Origin: Bradyrhizobium sp. AZCC 1693
GTDB taxonomy: Bacteria; Pseudomonadota; Alphaproteobacteria; Rhizobiales; Xanthobacteraceae
NCBI RefSeq assembly: GCF_036924745.1
Contig: NZ_JAZHSD010000001.1
Coordinates: 1,302,001-1,366,000, forward strand
DNA: 64,000 nucleotides
Direction: 5' to 3'
Shown: piece by piece, positions 38,037 to 50,545 of the stretch
How positions within the stretch are numbered: position 1 is the first letter of the stretch
Layout: every line of letters starts with the position of its first letter
Position numbers and translations under genes: made by a program
Notes under the pieces: generated by a model
The model's database searches: none
What the model was told of the DNA's origin: nothing
Seen by the model: the letters and a program-made list of their open reading frames with translations, nothing else

Positions 38037-39224
38037 ATGGCAAGAAAACGCATCGGCATTCTCACGGGCGGCGGCGACGTCCCCGGCCTCAACGCCGTCA
38101 TCAAGAGCGTGACATATCGCGGCAGTGAGGACGACATCGAGGTCGTCGGCCTCCGTCGTGGCTGGGAGGCCCTCACCCACCTGAACCTCGAGGCCCCTGC
38201 CAGCAAGGCCCATTACATCATCCCACTGAACCGTGCGAACACGCGCGTCATCGACCGGCGCGGCGGCACCGTGCTGCACTCGAGCCGTACCAATCCGTCC
38301 AGGATGAAAAAGCTGCCCGATCATCTCGTCGCGAAGGACTTTCCAGTCTCCTCGAGTACCAACGACGGCATCGCAACCAGGACGTGGGACCTCACGGGCC
38401 AGGTGCTGGCGAACCTCTCGGGGCTCGGCATCGAACATCTGATCGCCATCGGCGGCGACGACACGCTCAGTTACGCGGCAAGGCTCAACGAGCTCGGCGT
38501 CAGGATCATCGCCATCCCGAAGACGATGGACAATGACGTCCGAAATACCGAGTACTGCATCGGCTTCTCGACCGCGATCACCCGCGCCAGCGACGCCATC
38601 CAGCGGCAACGCACCACAATCGGCTCGCACGAGCGAATCGGCATTTTCCGCGTCTTTGGCCGCGATGCCGGATTTACGGCGCTCTTCAGCGCATACGCGA
38701 CCTCGATACGGTGCGTCATACCGGAGTACAGGATCAATCTCGACAAGCTGATCCAGTTGCTCCTCGAGGACAAGCGCACCAACCCGAGCAACTACGCGCT
38801 GGTCGTGCTCAGCGAGGGGGCCGCGTGGGAGGGCTACAAGGTACAGGAATATGGCGAGCCTGATGCCTATGGTCACCGCAAGAAGGCGAGCGTGGCGGAA
38901 TCGCTTGCTGATGAAATCAAGCGGCGTGTTGGCGAGGAGACGATCACCTCCGACCTCACCTACGATCTGCGATCGGGCGATCCGGACTTCATGGACAAGC
39001 TGGTGGCCCTGACCTTTGGCAATATGGCCTACGACGCCATCCTGGAAGGAAAGACCGGCCTCATGTCGGCGCTGGTGGAGGGGCGCTATGAACTGGTCCC
39101 CATCCCCGACGCCAAGCTCGGGCCGCGCAAGCTGGACGTCGCCAGCACGTACAACACGGAGCGCTACCGTCCCATCTACGCCAACAAGCGCGGGCTGCCG
39201 ATTTTTCTCAACCTCGCGTCATAA
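38037..39224 (+). CDS. Phosphofructokinase, pyrophosphate-type signature
   Basis: 395 residues of the PFKA fold: LTGGGDVPGLNAVI at the N-terminus, IGGDDTLSYA (139-143) and PKTMDND (161-167). The second Asp in GGDD and the Lys in PKTMDND are the residues that mark PPi-dependent enzymes; ATP enzymes have GGDG and PGT. So it probably uses pyrophosphate and runs reversibly. GGGAGGTCGGT precedes the ATG. A palindrome (CGCCTGCAGGCG, 37947-37958) lies in the leader. It forms a cassette with glnA and class V FBPase. Confidence 0.88.
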   Translation: MARKRIGILTGGGDVPGLNAVIKSVTYRGSEDDIEVVGLRRGWEALTHLNLEAPASKAHYIIPLNRANTRVIDRRGGTVLHSSRTNPSRMKKLPDHLVAKDFPVSSSTNDGIATRTWDLTGQVLANLSGLGIEHLIAIGGDDTLSYAARLNELGVRIIAIPKTMDNDVRNTEYCIGFSTAITRASDAIQRQRTTIGSHERIGIFRVFGRDAGFTALFSAYATSIRCVIPEYRINLDKLIQLLLEDKRTNPSNYALVVLSEGAAWEGYKVQEYGEPDAYGHRKKASVAESLADEIKRRVGEETITSDLTYDLRSGDPDFMDKLVALTFGNMAYDAILEGKTGLMSALVEGRYELVPIPDAKLGPRKLDVASTYNTERYRPIYANKRGLPIFLNLAS

Positions 39225-39234
39225 GGTGGCGGGC

Positions 39235-39627
39235 CTACGGCTCGATCAGCGGGGTCTTGGACGAGACATGATGGCTGGCGATCTTCCAGTCGCCGTCCTC
39301 GCGAACGATCACCCAGGTGATTTTGACCGACAGCGGCGAGGCCTCTTCGCCGAGATCGAAATTCGCGATCCCGGCGAAATTGATCAGATCGGAGCTGACC
39401 TGTGCGGTCCTCACATCGGTGAACTGCACCGTCGGTGCACGCCAGCGTGGAAGCGCATTGAAATAGGCCGCAACGCCTTCATTGCCGCGGTAGAGCGTGG
39501 GGTTCGATCCGTAAAAGAACGCGTGTCGCGAATAAAGCGCAGCAAGCGCGTTCGCGTCGAGCTTGCCGAACGCCACCGACCATTTCTCGATGATGGCGGA
39601 TACCGCATCGTCGGCCGCGCTTTGCAC
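39235..39627 (-). CDS. SnoaL/DUF4440-type NTF2-fold protein
   Basis: About 130 residues: VSAIIEKWSVAFGKLDANAL opening helix, LYSRHAFFYGSNPTLYRG, and a WVIVREDGDWKIASHH terminal strand, the pattern of DUF4440/SgcJ NTF2-like proteins. GTG at 39627 is preferred because GGGAAGGGA lies about 10 bases upstream, inside the end of glnS, which ends 7 bases before this start. Probably co-transcribed with glnS. Substrate unknown. Confidence 0.8.
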   Translation of the reverse strand: MQSAADDAVSAIIEKWSVAFGKLDANALAALYSRHAFFYGSNPTLYRGNEGVAAYFNALPRWRAPTVQFTDVRTAQVSSDLINFAGIANFDLGEEASPLSVKITWVIVREDGDWKIASHHVSSKTPLIEP

Positions 39628-39634
39628 CGCTGGT

Positions 39635-41317
<1,683 letters not shown>

Positions 41318-41458
41318 CCTGAGTTCCTGTTAGGGATTGGCGAACCTTCTGCCAAATTCGCCTCGGTGAGCCAAGCCTACTTTGCCAATGGCTAAGGCTT
41401 TAGTTATGCACCGTTCCTGCTATACACCACCGCCAATTCACCTCAGCCCGCTCGGTAA

Positions 41459-42883
41459 ATGACTGATTCCGTGGTCACACGCTTCGCCCCCTCGCCCACC
41501 GGCTTCCTCCACATCGGGGGAGCCCGGACCGCGCTGTTCAACTGGCTCTACGCCAAGAAAACTGGCGGCAAGATGCTGCTGCGGATCGAGGATACCGATC
41601 GCGAGCGCTCCACAGAACCGGCGATTGCGGCGATTCTGGACGGGTTGAAATGGCTCGGGCTCGGTTGGGACGGCGACGTCATCTACCAGTTCAGCCGCGC
41701 CGCCCGCCACCGCGAGGTCGCCGAGCAACTCCTGGCCAGCGGCAAGGCCTACCGCTGCTATGCCACGGCGGAGGAGCTGACCGCGATGCGCGAGAAAGCG
41801 CGCGCCGAGGGCCGCACCCGGCTTTATGACGGGCTATGGCGAGACCGCGATCCGGCAGAGGCGCCTGAAGGCATGAAGCCGACCATCCGCCTCAAGGCGC
41901 CGCAGACCGGCGAGACCGTGATCGAGGACCAGGTTCAGGGCCGCGTGGTCTGGCAGAACGAGAACCTCGACGATCTCGTGCTGCTGCGTGGCGACGGCAA
42001 CCCGACCTACATGCTGGCGGTCGTGGTCGACGACCACGACATGGGCGTCACCCATGTCATCCGCGGCGACGACCATCTGATCAACGCCGCGCGCCAGAAG
42101 CAGATCTACGACGCGCTCGGCTGGGACATTCCCAACATGTCCCACATCCCGCTGATCCACGGGCCCGACGGCTCGAAGCTTTCAAAACGCCACGGCGCGC
42201 TCGGCGTCGATGCCTACCGCGCCATGGGATATCTGCCGGCGGCGCTGCGCAATTATCTGGTCCGGCTCGGCTGGAGCCATGGCGACCAGGAAATCTTCTC
42301 GACGCAGGAAATGATCGACGCGTTCGATCTGCCAGCGATCGGACGCTCCGCGGCGCGGTTCGATTTCGCGAAACTTGAGAACCTCAACGGCCACTACATC
42401 CGCCAGGCCGACGACCACGAGTTGGTGTCCCAGTTCGAGAGCGTGCTGGATTACGTCCCCGACGGCGCCGAACTGAAGGCAAAACTCAACGACACGACGC
42501 GCGGCCAACTACTTCGCGCTATGCCGAGCCTGAAGGAGCGCGCCAAGACGCTGATCGAGCTGATCTCGGGCGCCTACTTCATCTTCGCCGACCGTCCGCT
42601 TCAGGTCGAGCCGAAGGCCGCCGCGCTGCTGACGCCGGAGACCCGCAACCTGATCGGCCAACTCCGGACGGCGCTCGAGGCCGTCACCGACTGGCGCGCC
42701 GAAACCGCGGAAGCCGCCATGCGGAATTTCGCAGAGCAAAATAACCTCAAGCTTGGCGCCGTCGCCCAGCCACTCCGGGTGGCGCTGACCGGACGCACGA
42801 CTTCGCCGGGTATTTTCGATGTTTTGGCGGTGCTGGGGCGGGAGGAATGCCTGGCCCGTCTGGCCGATCAGGTGGCCAGCTAG
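41459..42883 (+). CDS. gltX: Glutamyl-tRNA synthetase
   Basis: 474-residue class I synthetase. HIGH variant in [29 protein letters not shown], and the KMSKS equivalent [11 protein letters not shown]. The C-terminal helical anticodon domain is complete. Works with glutamate and tRNA-Glu. gltA follows on the same strand after 158 bases. Confidence 0.96.
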   Translation: MTDSVVTRFAPSPTGFLHIGGARTALFNWLYAKKTGGKMLLRIEDTDRERSTEPAIAAILDGLKWLGLGWDGDVIYQFSRAARHREVAEQLLASGKAYRCYATAEELTAMREKARAEGRTRLYDGLWRDRDPAEAPEGMKPTIRLKAPQTGETVIEDQVQGRVVWQNENLDDLVLLRGDGNPTYMLAVVVDDHDMGVTHVIRGDDHLINAARQKQIYDALGWDIPNMSHIPLIHGPDGSKLSKRHGALGVDAYRAMGYLPAALRNYLVRLGWSHGDQEIFSTQEMIDAFDLPAIGRSAARFDFAKLENLNGHYIRQADDHELVSQFESVLDYVPDGAELKAKLNDTTRGQLLRAMPSLKERAKTLIELISGAYFIFADRPLQVEPKAAALLTPETRNLIGQLRTALEAVTDWRAETAEAAMRNFAEQNNLKLGAVAQPLRVALTGRTTSPGIFDVLAVLGREECLARLADQVAS

Positions 42884-43041
42884 CCCCTACCATATGGGGG
42901 GCTGCGGCCATCTTGCAGTGCACAGGGCAATAAGCTACGCCTTTGGCGCCGCTTCTAGACAATCCGGCTTCCCTGCTGCCGCCGCGAAAATGGCACCAGG
43001 GTCGGCGCGGTTTTTCGTAACGATTTCATCGGGGATTCACG

Positions 43042-44346
<1,305 letters not shown>

Positions 44347-44372
44347 GCGACGTCGGGCATGCGACAGATTGG

Positions 44373-44401
44373 AAGCCGGATGCGGTAGTCGCGTCCGGCT
44401 T
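44373..44401 (+). terminator. Stem-loop after gltA
   Basis: Eight-base arms AAGCCGGA / TCCGGCTT with a 13-base loop, followed by a short T-rich run. Begins 27 bases after the gltA stop. Confidence 0.6.
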
Positions 44402-44413
44402 TCTGCTTTTGTG

Positions 44414-44486
44414 GATGGGTGGAATGAAGCGATACCCATCGCCGTCGCAGGCTCGCATTGATGGGTATCGCTTCGCTCCACCCATC
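44414..44486. repeat. Long imperfect inverted repeat (REP-like)
   Basis: 27-base arms (44414-44440 and 44460-44486) that differ at two positions, with a 19-base loop. Both strands read GATGGGT...ACCCATC at the ends. Lies between convergent gltA and lpxB, where it can serve both genes as a terminator. Same style as the GTAG REPs, but the foot reads GTGG. Confidence 0.75.
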
Positions 44487-44491
44487 GAACT

Positions 44492-45685
44492 CTAACTTCC
44501 CCGCCGCGCCTGCCACATCGTCGCCAGCACGATGTCGGCGGCACGCGCGCTCGGCGGCTGGTTGCCGGTCGACATGATCCCGTCGATTTTGCCGAAGGCC
44601 TCGAGTTGCTTTCGACGCAGGTCGCTGTCGCTCAACACATCGCGTAGCGCGGCGGCGAGCTTTTCCGGGGTGCAGTTTTCCTGCAGGAATTCAGGAATAA
44701 CGTTCTCGCCGATCACGAGATTGGCCAATATCACCGAGTTCACCTTGATGGCCCGGCGCAATATCCAGGCCTCCACCGAGCCGGTCCGGTAGGCCGTCAC
44801 CATTGGCACGCCGGCCAGCGCCAGCTCCAGCGTCACGGTGCCCGATTTGGCGAGCGCCGCATGCGCAATCCGGAACTTGGCCCGCTTCTCCTGCTCGCCG
44901 ATCACGACCTGGGGCTGCACCGGCCAGGTCTTCACCGCGTCGACAACCGCCTCTTGCAGATGCGGCATGGTCGGCAGCACCAGTTCGAAAGTCACGCCCT
45001 GCTCCTGCAGCCGCGCCACCGCCTGGCCGAACACCGCCATGTGGTGTCGGATTTCGCTGCGCCGGCTGCCCGGCAGCACCAGCAGCACCGGCGGCGACTG
45101 CGCCCGCCGCGCAGCTTCATCGGGGTTCGGGCGCAGCGAGGCCAGTTGCTCGGTCAAGGGATGGCCGACATAGCTGCAGGGCGGCCCGTGCAGCCTGCGA
45201 TAGGCCTCGGGTTCGAACGGCAGCAGCGCCAGCACGTGATCGACATATTTCAGCATCGTGCGCGCCCGCCCGGGCCGCCACGCCCAGACCGAGGGCGACA
45301 CATAGTCGACGATCGGCAGCCGGGGATCCTTGGCGCGGACGCGTTTGGCAACGCGGTGGGTGAAGTCCGGGCTGTCGATGATGACGAGAATATCCGGCGC
45401 GGCTTCCGTCACCGCAATGGCAGTTTCCTTGATCAGTCCGAGGATTTTTGGCAGGTCCTTGACGACGGCCGCAAGCCCGATGATCGAGAGCTCTTCGATC
45501 GGAAACAGCGACTCCAGGCCTTCGCGCGCCATCGCGCGGCCGCCGACGCCTTCGAACCGCACCCCGTCGCCAAGGCGCTGGCGCAGCACTTTCATCAAAT
45601 TGGCGCCGAGGCGATCGCCGGACTCTTCCGTCGCGATCAGAAATACCCTCCGCTCCATCCCGGCGGTGGCGCGAGACGGCGTCAC
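44492..45685 (-). CDS. lpxB: Lipid-A-disaccharide synthase
   Basis: Joins UDP-2,3-diacylglucosamine and lipid X to form the lipid A disaccharide; peripheral inner-membrane GT-B enzyme. 397 residues with FLIATEESGDRLGANLM, GVGGRAM, VDYVSPSVWAWRPGRA, VLPGSRRSEI and AKSGTVTLELAL. GTG start at 45685 overlaps the lpxI stop (GTGA). Last gene of the envelope run. Confidence 0.96.
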   Translation of the reverse strand: MTPSRATAGMERRVFLIATEESGDRLGANLMKVLRQRLGDGVRFEGVGGRAMAREGLESLFPIEELSIIGLAAVVKDLPKILGLIKETAIAVTEAAPDILVIIDSPDFTHRVAKRVRAKDPRLPIVDYVSPSVWAWRPGRARTMLKYVDHVLALLPFEPEAYRRLHGPPCSYVGHPLTEQLASLRPNPDEAARRAQSPPVLLVLPGSRRSEIRHHMAVFGQAVARLQEQGVTFELVLPTMPHLQEAVVDAVKTWPVQPQVVIGEQEKRAKFRIAHAALAKSGTVTLELALAGVPMVTAYRTGSVEAWILRRAIKVNSVILANLVIGENVIPEFLQENCTPEKLAAALRDVLSDSDLRRKQLEAFGKIDGIMSTGNQPPSARAADIVLATMWQARRGS

Positions 45686-46539
45686 GCTGATAAGCCCTGG
45701 ATGAACAGGCCGGACCTGTCTGCAAGTTCGATCATGGCTTGCGAGTCCGCGGCGATTGTATTGCCGGCAATCACGGCGATGCCGGCAAGCCCGGCCCGGG
45801 CTGCGCCCTCGATGGTTTTAGCGCCCACGGTCGGCAGGTCGAAGCGCAAATCCTGCCCGCTCTTCGGCGCCTTCACCAGCACGCCGCGGCCGGACCTGGC
45901 GCGAATGCGCCCGGCCTCGCGCAGCCGCGCCACGCGCGCGAGCAGCCCATCGGTGCCCTCGATGTCCTCGACCGCCACCACATGCCCGTCGATCACGACC
46001 ACGGCCTGGCCGATATCGAAGGGCCCAAGCGCGCCGAGCACCTCCCGCCCCTTGGCGATATCCGCCTCAGCAGCGGCATCGGGCGCGGCGCGGGCGATGT
46101 TTCCCTCCGGCATCAGAATTTCCGGGGCGACATCCCGGATGCCGACCATCCGAAAGCCGTCTCGTTCGAGGATGCGGCCGATCCCCGACAGCAGATGATC
46201 GTCACCGCCGCGGAACGCAGCCCAGACGCGGCCGAGGACGCGGATCGTTCCCCAGTCCAGCCTGATTTCCGACAGCGCCGGGCGCAGCAGCGTGCCGATA
46301 AAAATCAGGTCGCGGCAGCCCTCACTGCGAAACAGCTTTGTCGCGCGGCCGAGTTGCCCGACCGAGATCCAGTGATGGCGGAAACGTCCGACGCGGGCCG
46401 GATCGCAGGCGCCGCGCAGCGCGAACAGCACCGGCGCGATCCCGCGCCGGCTAAGCGAATCCGCCACCGCGAACGGCATGGCACCACCGCCTGCGATGAC
46501 GCCGACGGGCGATGAAATGTCAGAAGCCGCTGAGATCAT
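45682..46539 (-). CDS. lpxI: UDP-2,3-diacylglucosamine pyrophosphatase
   Basis: Cleaves UDP-2,3-diacylglucosamine to lipid X and UMP; the alphaproteobacterial replacement of LpxH. 285 residues with VGVIAGGGAMPFAVADS at the N-terminus, GGDDHLLSGIGRILE in the middle and the catalytic Asp region (RFDLPTVGAKTIEGAARAGL) near the end. Starts 19 bases after lpxA and overlaps lpxB by 4 bases. Confidence 0.94.
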   Translation of the reverse strand: MISAASDISSPVGVIAGGGAMPFAVADSLSRRGIAPVLFALRGACDPARVGRFRHHWISVGQLGRATKLFRSEGCRDLIFIGTLLRPALSEIRLDWGTIRVLGRVWAAFRGGDDHLLSGIGRILERDGFRMVGIRDVAPEILMPEGNIARAAPDAAAEADIAKGREVLGALGPFDIGQAVVVIDGHVVAVEDIEGTDGLLARVARLREAGRIRARSGRGVLVKAPKSGQDLRFDLPTVGAKTIEGAARAGLAGIAVIAGNTIAADSQAMIELADRSGLFIQGLSA

Positions 46540-46558
46540 GGCTGCGGCGATCCCGTCA

Positions 46559-47362
46559 TCAATGCCTGTTGCCGTCGTCGGCGGGAAGGCAGAGCGCGCG
46601 GTGCTTGCCTTGCGCGATGAAAGCGAGGATTTCGGCGATCGCCGGATCGTCTGCGGCGAGCGGCTGCACCGCGTTCAGCCGTTCGGCAAAGATGCCGGGA
46701 CCGTGAAACAGCTTTTGGTAGAACGCGCGCACCGTCGCCAGCCGCTCCTTGGTGAACTTGCGGCGCTTCATGCCGATGATGTTCAACCCTTCGAGGCTTG
46801 CATACTGACCGTTGGCGAGCCCGAATGGAATGATGTCGCCGCGCACGCCGCAGACGCCGCCGACCATTACCTGCGGCCCGATCCGGGTGAACTGGTGAAC
46901 GGCCGATAGCCCGCCGATGAAGACGAAATCGCCGATCTCGCAGTGACCACCGAGCGTGGCGGAGGTTGCAAAAATCACGTCATTGCCGACCTGGCAATCA
47001 TGCCCGACATGGCTGCAATTCATGAAGTAGCCGCGCTCGCCGACCCGCGTCACGCCGCCGCCGGCAACCGTGCCGGCGTTCATGGTGACGGATTCGCGAA
47101 TGGTGCAGCCGGCGCCGATCTCGAGCCGGGTCAGTTCGCCCTTGTAGCTCAGCGATTGCGGCGGGGTGCCGAGCGAGACGAACGGATAGATCGTGCAGCC
47201 GGCTCCGATCGTGGTCTGCGCGGTAACGTGAACATGCGCGATCAGGTTGCAGTTGGCGCCGATAACGACGTTGCGGCCGATAACGCAATAGGGACCGATT
47301 ATTGTCCCCTCGCCGATCACAGCGCCATCCTCAACCCGCGCGGTTGGATCGATCGTACCCAT
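46559..47362 (-). CDS. lpxA: UDP-N-acetylglucosamine acyltransferase
   Basis: First acylation of lipid A. 267 residues: left-handed beta-helix from hexapeptide repeats (VEDGAVIGEGTIIGPYCVIG and so on), catalytic His in CSHVGHDC, and the C-terminal helical part with GLNIIGMKRRKF. ATG at 47362 is chosen over an in-frame TTG one codon earlier. Normally directly after fabZ; here two exported-protein genes intervene. Confidence 0.96.
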   Translation of the reverse strand: MGTIDPTARVEDGAVIGEGTIIGPYCVIGRNVVIGANCNLIAHVHVTAQTTIGAGCTIYPFVSLGTPPQSLSYKGELTRLEIGAGCTIRESVTMNAGTVAGGGVTRVGERGYFMNCSHVGHDCQVGNDVIFATSATLGGHCEIGDFVFIGGLSAVHQFTRIGPQVMVGGVCGVRGDIIPFGLANGQYASLEGLNIIGMKRRKFTKERLATVRAFYQKLFHGPGIFAERLNAVQPLAADDPAIAEILAFIAQGKHRALCLPADDGNRH

Positions 47363-47516
47363 CAAGCAGCCCAGCCCATCCGTTGCACGCGAATATCCCG
47401 CATTTTCCGGTGGTTAGCGCGGCGTATCAAAGCTGTCCAGTGACGTATGGTTACGTCGTGTGTCGAATGGTCCGGCTGAAAATTCACCTGCCGCCGGGCC
47501 GACTCCCGTGCCGTCG

Positions 47517-47870
47517 CTAGATCATACTGCCGGGCAGGAAGCAGCGGATCGAAATACCGGACGCCCCTCTTACGGGCCAGACCATGGTACGGCCGAAGCG
47601 ATTTGGCACGGTGATGACGGCATCGTCGGGCACGTCGATCCACTGGCCCTCGAGCCGGACGCGATAGTGACCGTCCTTCGATTCCCAATCGACGTCGGAA
47701 ATGACGGAGCCGTCGGCGTCCGAACAGCATGGCCCCTTCCCGCTTCTGAGGCTGTCGAACCAGGGCTTGAGCGGAGAGTTGGCGTAGCGGCCATCATCAC
47801 GGGCCGTTGCGCTTCCTGCGAGAACGGCGGCTGAGATAATCAGCGCGGCGGCGGTTCTGAGAATCTTCAT
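47517..47870 (-). CDS. Exported hypothetical protein inside the lpx run
   Basis: 117 residues. Signal peptide 1-23 (TAAALIISAAVLAGSATA). The mature part starts RDDGRYANSPLKPWFDSLRSG and has an adjacent cysteine pair (GPCCSDADG), then beta-like strands (HYRVRLEGQWIDVPDDAVI) and a third Cys. Resembles short exported conserved proteins of Bradyrhizobium. Lies 154 bases before lpxA on the same strand. Function unknown. Confidence 0.75.
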   Translation of the reverse strand: MKILRTAAALIISAAVLAGSATARDDGRYANSPLKPWFDSLRSGKGPCCSDADGSVISDVDWESKDGHYRVRLEGQWIDVPDDAVITVPNRFGRTMVWPVRGASGISIRCFLPGSMI

Positions 47871-48113
47871 GCGGCCCGTCTCCCACGGGAACTACAAGCC
47901 TGTGGGTGGGCGGAAGTTCCTTTGCGGTGGAGCGATTCGGGTCACCTGATCGCGCAGAGTTGATATGCGAAGGCCGAGCGATGCCGATCAGTCGACAATC
48001 CGACATGGCCGCGTTTGACCAACTTCCGGGCAAGACATGTTCTCGCGATGGCTGATACCGCGCATGTGACGGTAACCGCGCATTCCGCGTAGGCACCTGC
48101 CCGTGGACCTGCT

Positions 48114-48743
48114 CTAGCTGCCCGCCAGTGCGATCCATTCGCCGGGCTGCACGCGCGCGATCAGGACGGCCGGGCCCGAGGCGCTGGTCTTGTAGACGAG
48201 CGCCTCGCCTTCGCGGATATCGGCAATTTCCTTTCCGAAGGCATCGGCGACGTTGGTCTTGTGCGTTACCGCCAGATTATTGAGGCCGGTCTTGGGCGGC
48301 GCGTTCACCAGATCGCGCACGGCACGTCCGACCTTGGCGTTCTTGCCGTCCGGGTTAGCCATCGAACTGCCCGCGCCGCTGTCGGTCAATGCGTCCACCG
48401 GAGAGACGTCCTTGCCGCCAAGCAGCCTGCCGGTCTCAACGGCGCGATTGAGCTGGCTCACATAGACTTCGCCGATCGGCACACCGAGCTTCTTCAGCGC
48501 TTCGCCAAGCTCACGCGCGATGTTGCGGCCTTTTTCGCTCAATTGCCGTTGCGCGGTCATGTCGTCGAGCTTGAAGGGATAAACATCCTTCTGGCTGTCG
48601 TCGGTGGCACCATGTCGAAATACGAGGACGTAACCACCGCCCTTGAGCGACGATACCAGACCGTCCAGATCAGCCGCGTAACTTTGCGGCGACATCGCCA
48701 GAAAAATGATCAAACATGAAATGATGGATGCAAGCCTGTTCAC
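48114..48743 (-). CDS. Exported histidine phosphatase
   Basis: 209 residues. Signal peptide 1-23 (SIISCLIIFLAMSPQSYA). The histidine phosphatase superfamily motif RHG is in VLVFRHGATDD, the second Arg is in QLNRAVETGRLL, and the catalytic His is in LAVTHKTNV. Predicted periplasmic phosphatase, substrate unknown. A 243-base gap (47871-48113) separates it from the next gene. It interrupts the usual fabZ-lpxA junction. Confidence 0.85.
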   Translation of the reverse strand: MNRLASIISCLIIFLAMSPQSYAADLDGLVSSLKGGGYVLVFRHGATDDSQKDVYPFKLDDMTAQRQLSEKGRNIARELGEALKKLGVPIGEVYVSQLNRAVETGRLLGGKDVSPVDALTDSGAGSSMANPDGKNAKVGRAVRDLVNAPPKTGLNNLAVTHKTNVADAFGKEIADIREGEALVYKTSASGPAVLIARVQPGEWIALAGS

Positions 48744-48890
48744 GGACGCCTCCGTTGAAAAAGCGTGGGCCCCAAACCGGACCTATTCGGCAAATTTCGT
48801 CAATCGACCCCGGCGTGGGTTCCACTACCAGCGATTGAGCAAAAGACATCAGGAAGACGTCGGTTGTGTGGCGAATGAATTCAATCCGAT

Positions 48891-49349
48891 TCAATCCGTC
48901 AGCATCGCGCCGACGTCGGCCTCCGCGACCACGCTGCCATTCACCTTGGCGTCGCCGTGAAACCACCACATCGCCTTGCGGCGGCCGATCGAGCGCATGT
49001 GGTACTCGATGGTGTCGCCGGGCATCACGGGCTTGCGGAATTTGCACTTGTCGATGGTGAGGAAATAAACCGCGCGCGGCTTCTCGGTGCCCTCGACCGA
49101 CTTGATGCCGATGACGCCGGCGGTCTGCGCCATCGCCTCGATCATCATCACGCCGGGATAGACCGGACGCTCGGGAAAATGGCCGAGAAACGGCGGCTCG
49201 TTGAAGGTAACGTTCTTGATGCCGATCCCGCTGTAATCAGTCCGGATCTTGATCACCCGGTCGATCAGAAGCATCGGATAACGGTGCGGGAGCGTCTTGA
49301 GGATCTCGTTGATATCCACGAGCTCAAATCTGACTGGTGCTTCCTCCAT
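48891..49349 (-). CDS. fabZ: 3-hydroxyacyl-ACP dehydratase
   Basis: Dehydrates 3-hydroxyacyl-ACP in fatty acid elongation, competing with LpxA/LpxD for the same acyl pool. 152 residues, hotdog fold. Catalytic His is in [22 protein letters not shown], with the Glu in the same helix. The ATG at 49349 overlaps the lpxD stop (TGATG). Confidence 0.96.
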   Translation of the reverse strand: MEEAPVRFELVDINEILKTLPHRYPMLLIDRVIKIRTDYSGIGIKNVTFNEPPFLGHFPERPVYPGVMMIEAMAQTAGVIGIKSVEGTEKPRAVYFLTIDKCKFRKPVMPGDTIEYHMRSIGRRKAMWWFHGDAKVNGSVVAEADVGAMLTD

Positions 49350-50416
49350 CACTCCCGCCCCTCGCCTTTCGGATCGGCCGTGCCGCCCTGCACCAGTCGC
49401 TCCACCGCAATAATCTCCCTGAACCACTGCTTGGTCGGTTTGGCAAAGTGACCGCCCCAGCGGCCATTGGGCGGTATGTCGTCCTTGACCGCGCTCATGG
49501 CCGTTACCTGGGCGCCGTCGCCGATCTTGAGGTGGTTGTTGATGCCCACCTTCGCGCCCAGCGCGACGTTGTCACCGATCGTCAGGCTGCCCGCGAGCCC
49601 GATCTGGGCCGCGAGCAGGCAGTGCCTGCCGATGGTCACATTGTGGCCGATCTGGACCTGATTGTCGATTTTGGTGCCCTCTCCGATCACCGTATCCCGC
49701 AGGCTGCCGCGGTCGATGGTGGTGCCGGCGCCGACCTCGACATTGTTCTGGATCAGGACGCGGCCGGTCTGCGGCACCTTGATGTGGCCCTCGGGGCCGA
49801 AGAAGATGAAACCGTAGCCGTCCTGCCCGATGCTGCAGGCAGGATGGATCAGGACGTTGTTGCCGATCAGGGAGAACTGGATCGCGGTGCGGGCGCCGAC
49901 ATTGCAGTCGCGGCCGATCTTGACGTCGGCGCCGATCACCGCGCCGGCGCCGATCACGGTCCCGGCGCCGATCTCGACCCTGGGGCCGATCACCGCCAGT
50001 GGATCGACGATGACGCCGTCCTCCAGATGGGCGGACGGATCGATGATGGCCGAGGGCGCGATGCCGTCATTGTCGAACCAGGATTGCGGCCGAAGCGCAT
50101 CGGCGTGCCATTCGCGCGCCAGCTTGACGAAGGCGCGGAACGGCTGGGTGGCCCGCAGCACGGCCACATGGGCGGGCACCTGGGCCTCGAAGCGCGGGCT
50201 GACCAGGCAGGCGCCAGCCTTGGTCGCCTTGAGCTGATCGGCGTATTTGAGGTTGTCGAAAAACGCCAGATGCATGGGACCGGCTTCGTCGAGCGAAGCG
50301 AGGCCCCTGATCACCAGGCCGCCGCGAGCGGGGTCGACCAATACCGCTCCCGTCAACGCGGCCAGTTCGGCGAGCGTCGAGGAAGGGTGTTGCTTGAAGA
50401 ATATCGGCTGCGCCAT
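49349..50416 (-). CDS. lpxD: UDP-3-O-acylglucosamine N-acyltransferase
   Basis: Adds the second acyl chain in lipid A. 355 residues from the ATG at 50416 (MAQPIFFKQ). N-terminal uridine-binding domain, then a long left-handed beta-helix ([21 protein letters not shown] onward), and catalytic His in QIGHNVTIG. Overlaps fabZ by one base and follows bamA at 130 bases. Confidence 0.96.
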   Translation of the reverse strand: MAQPIFFKQHPSSTLAELAALTGAVLVDPARGGLVIRGLASLDEAGPMHLAFFDNLKYADQLKATKAGACLVSPRFEAQVPAHVAVLRATQPFRAFVKLAREWHADALRPQSWFDNDGIAPSAIIDPSAHLEDGVIVDPLAVIGPRVEIGAGTVIGAGAVIGADVKIGRDCNVGARTAIQFSLIGNNVLIHPACSIGQDGYGFIFFGPEGHIKVPQTGRVLIQNNVEVGAGTTIDRGSLRDTVIGEGTKIDNQVQIGHNVTIGRHCLLAAQIGLAGSLTIGDNVALGAKVGINNHLKIGDGAQVTAMSAVKDDIPPNGRWGGHFAKPTKQWFREIIAVERLVQGGTADPKGEGRE

Positions 50417-50545
50417 TCCATCCGTCGCAGTCCGGCAGGCAATCACGCCGGACGTCCGGCTCCGAACAAACGGAGCCGAACCATGTTTTTATTTCCGGGG
50501 CGTTCTCGCTACGCGGACCTTACATCCGTTTCGCATCAAGACGCC

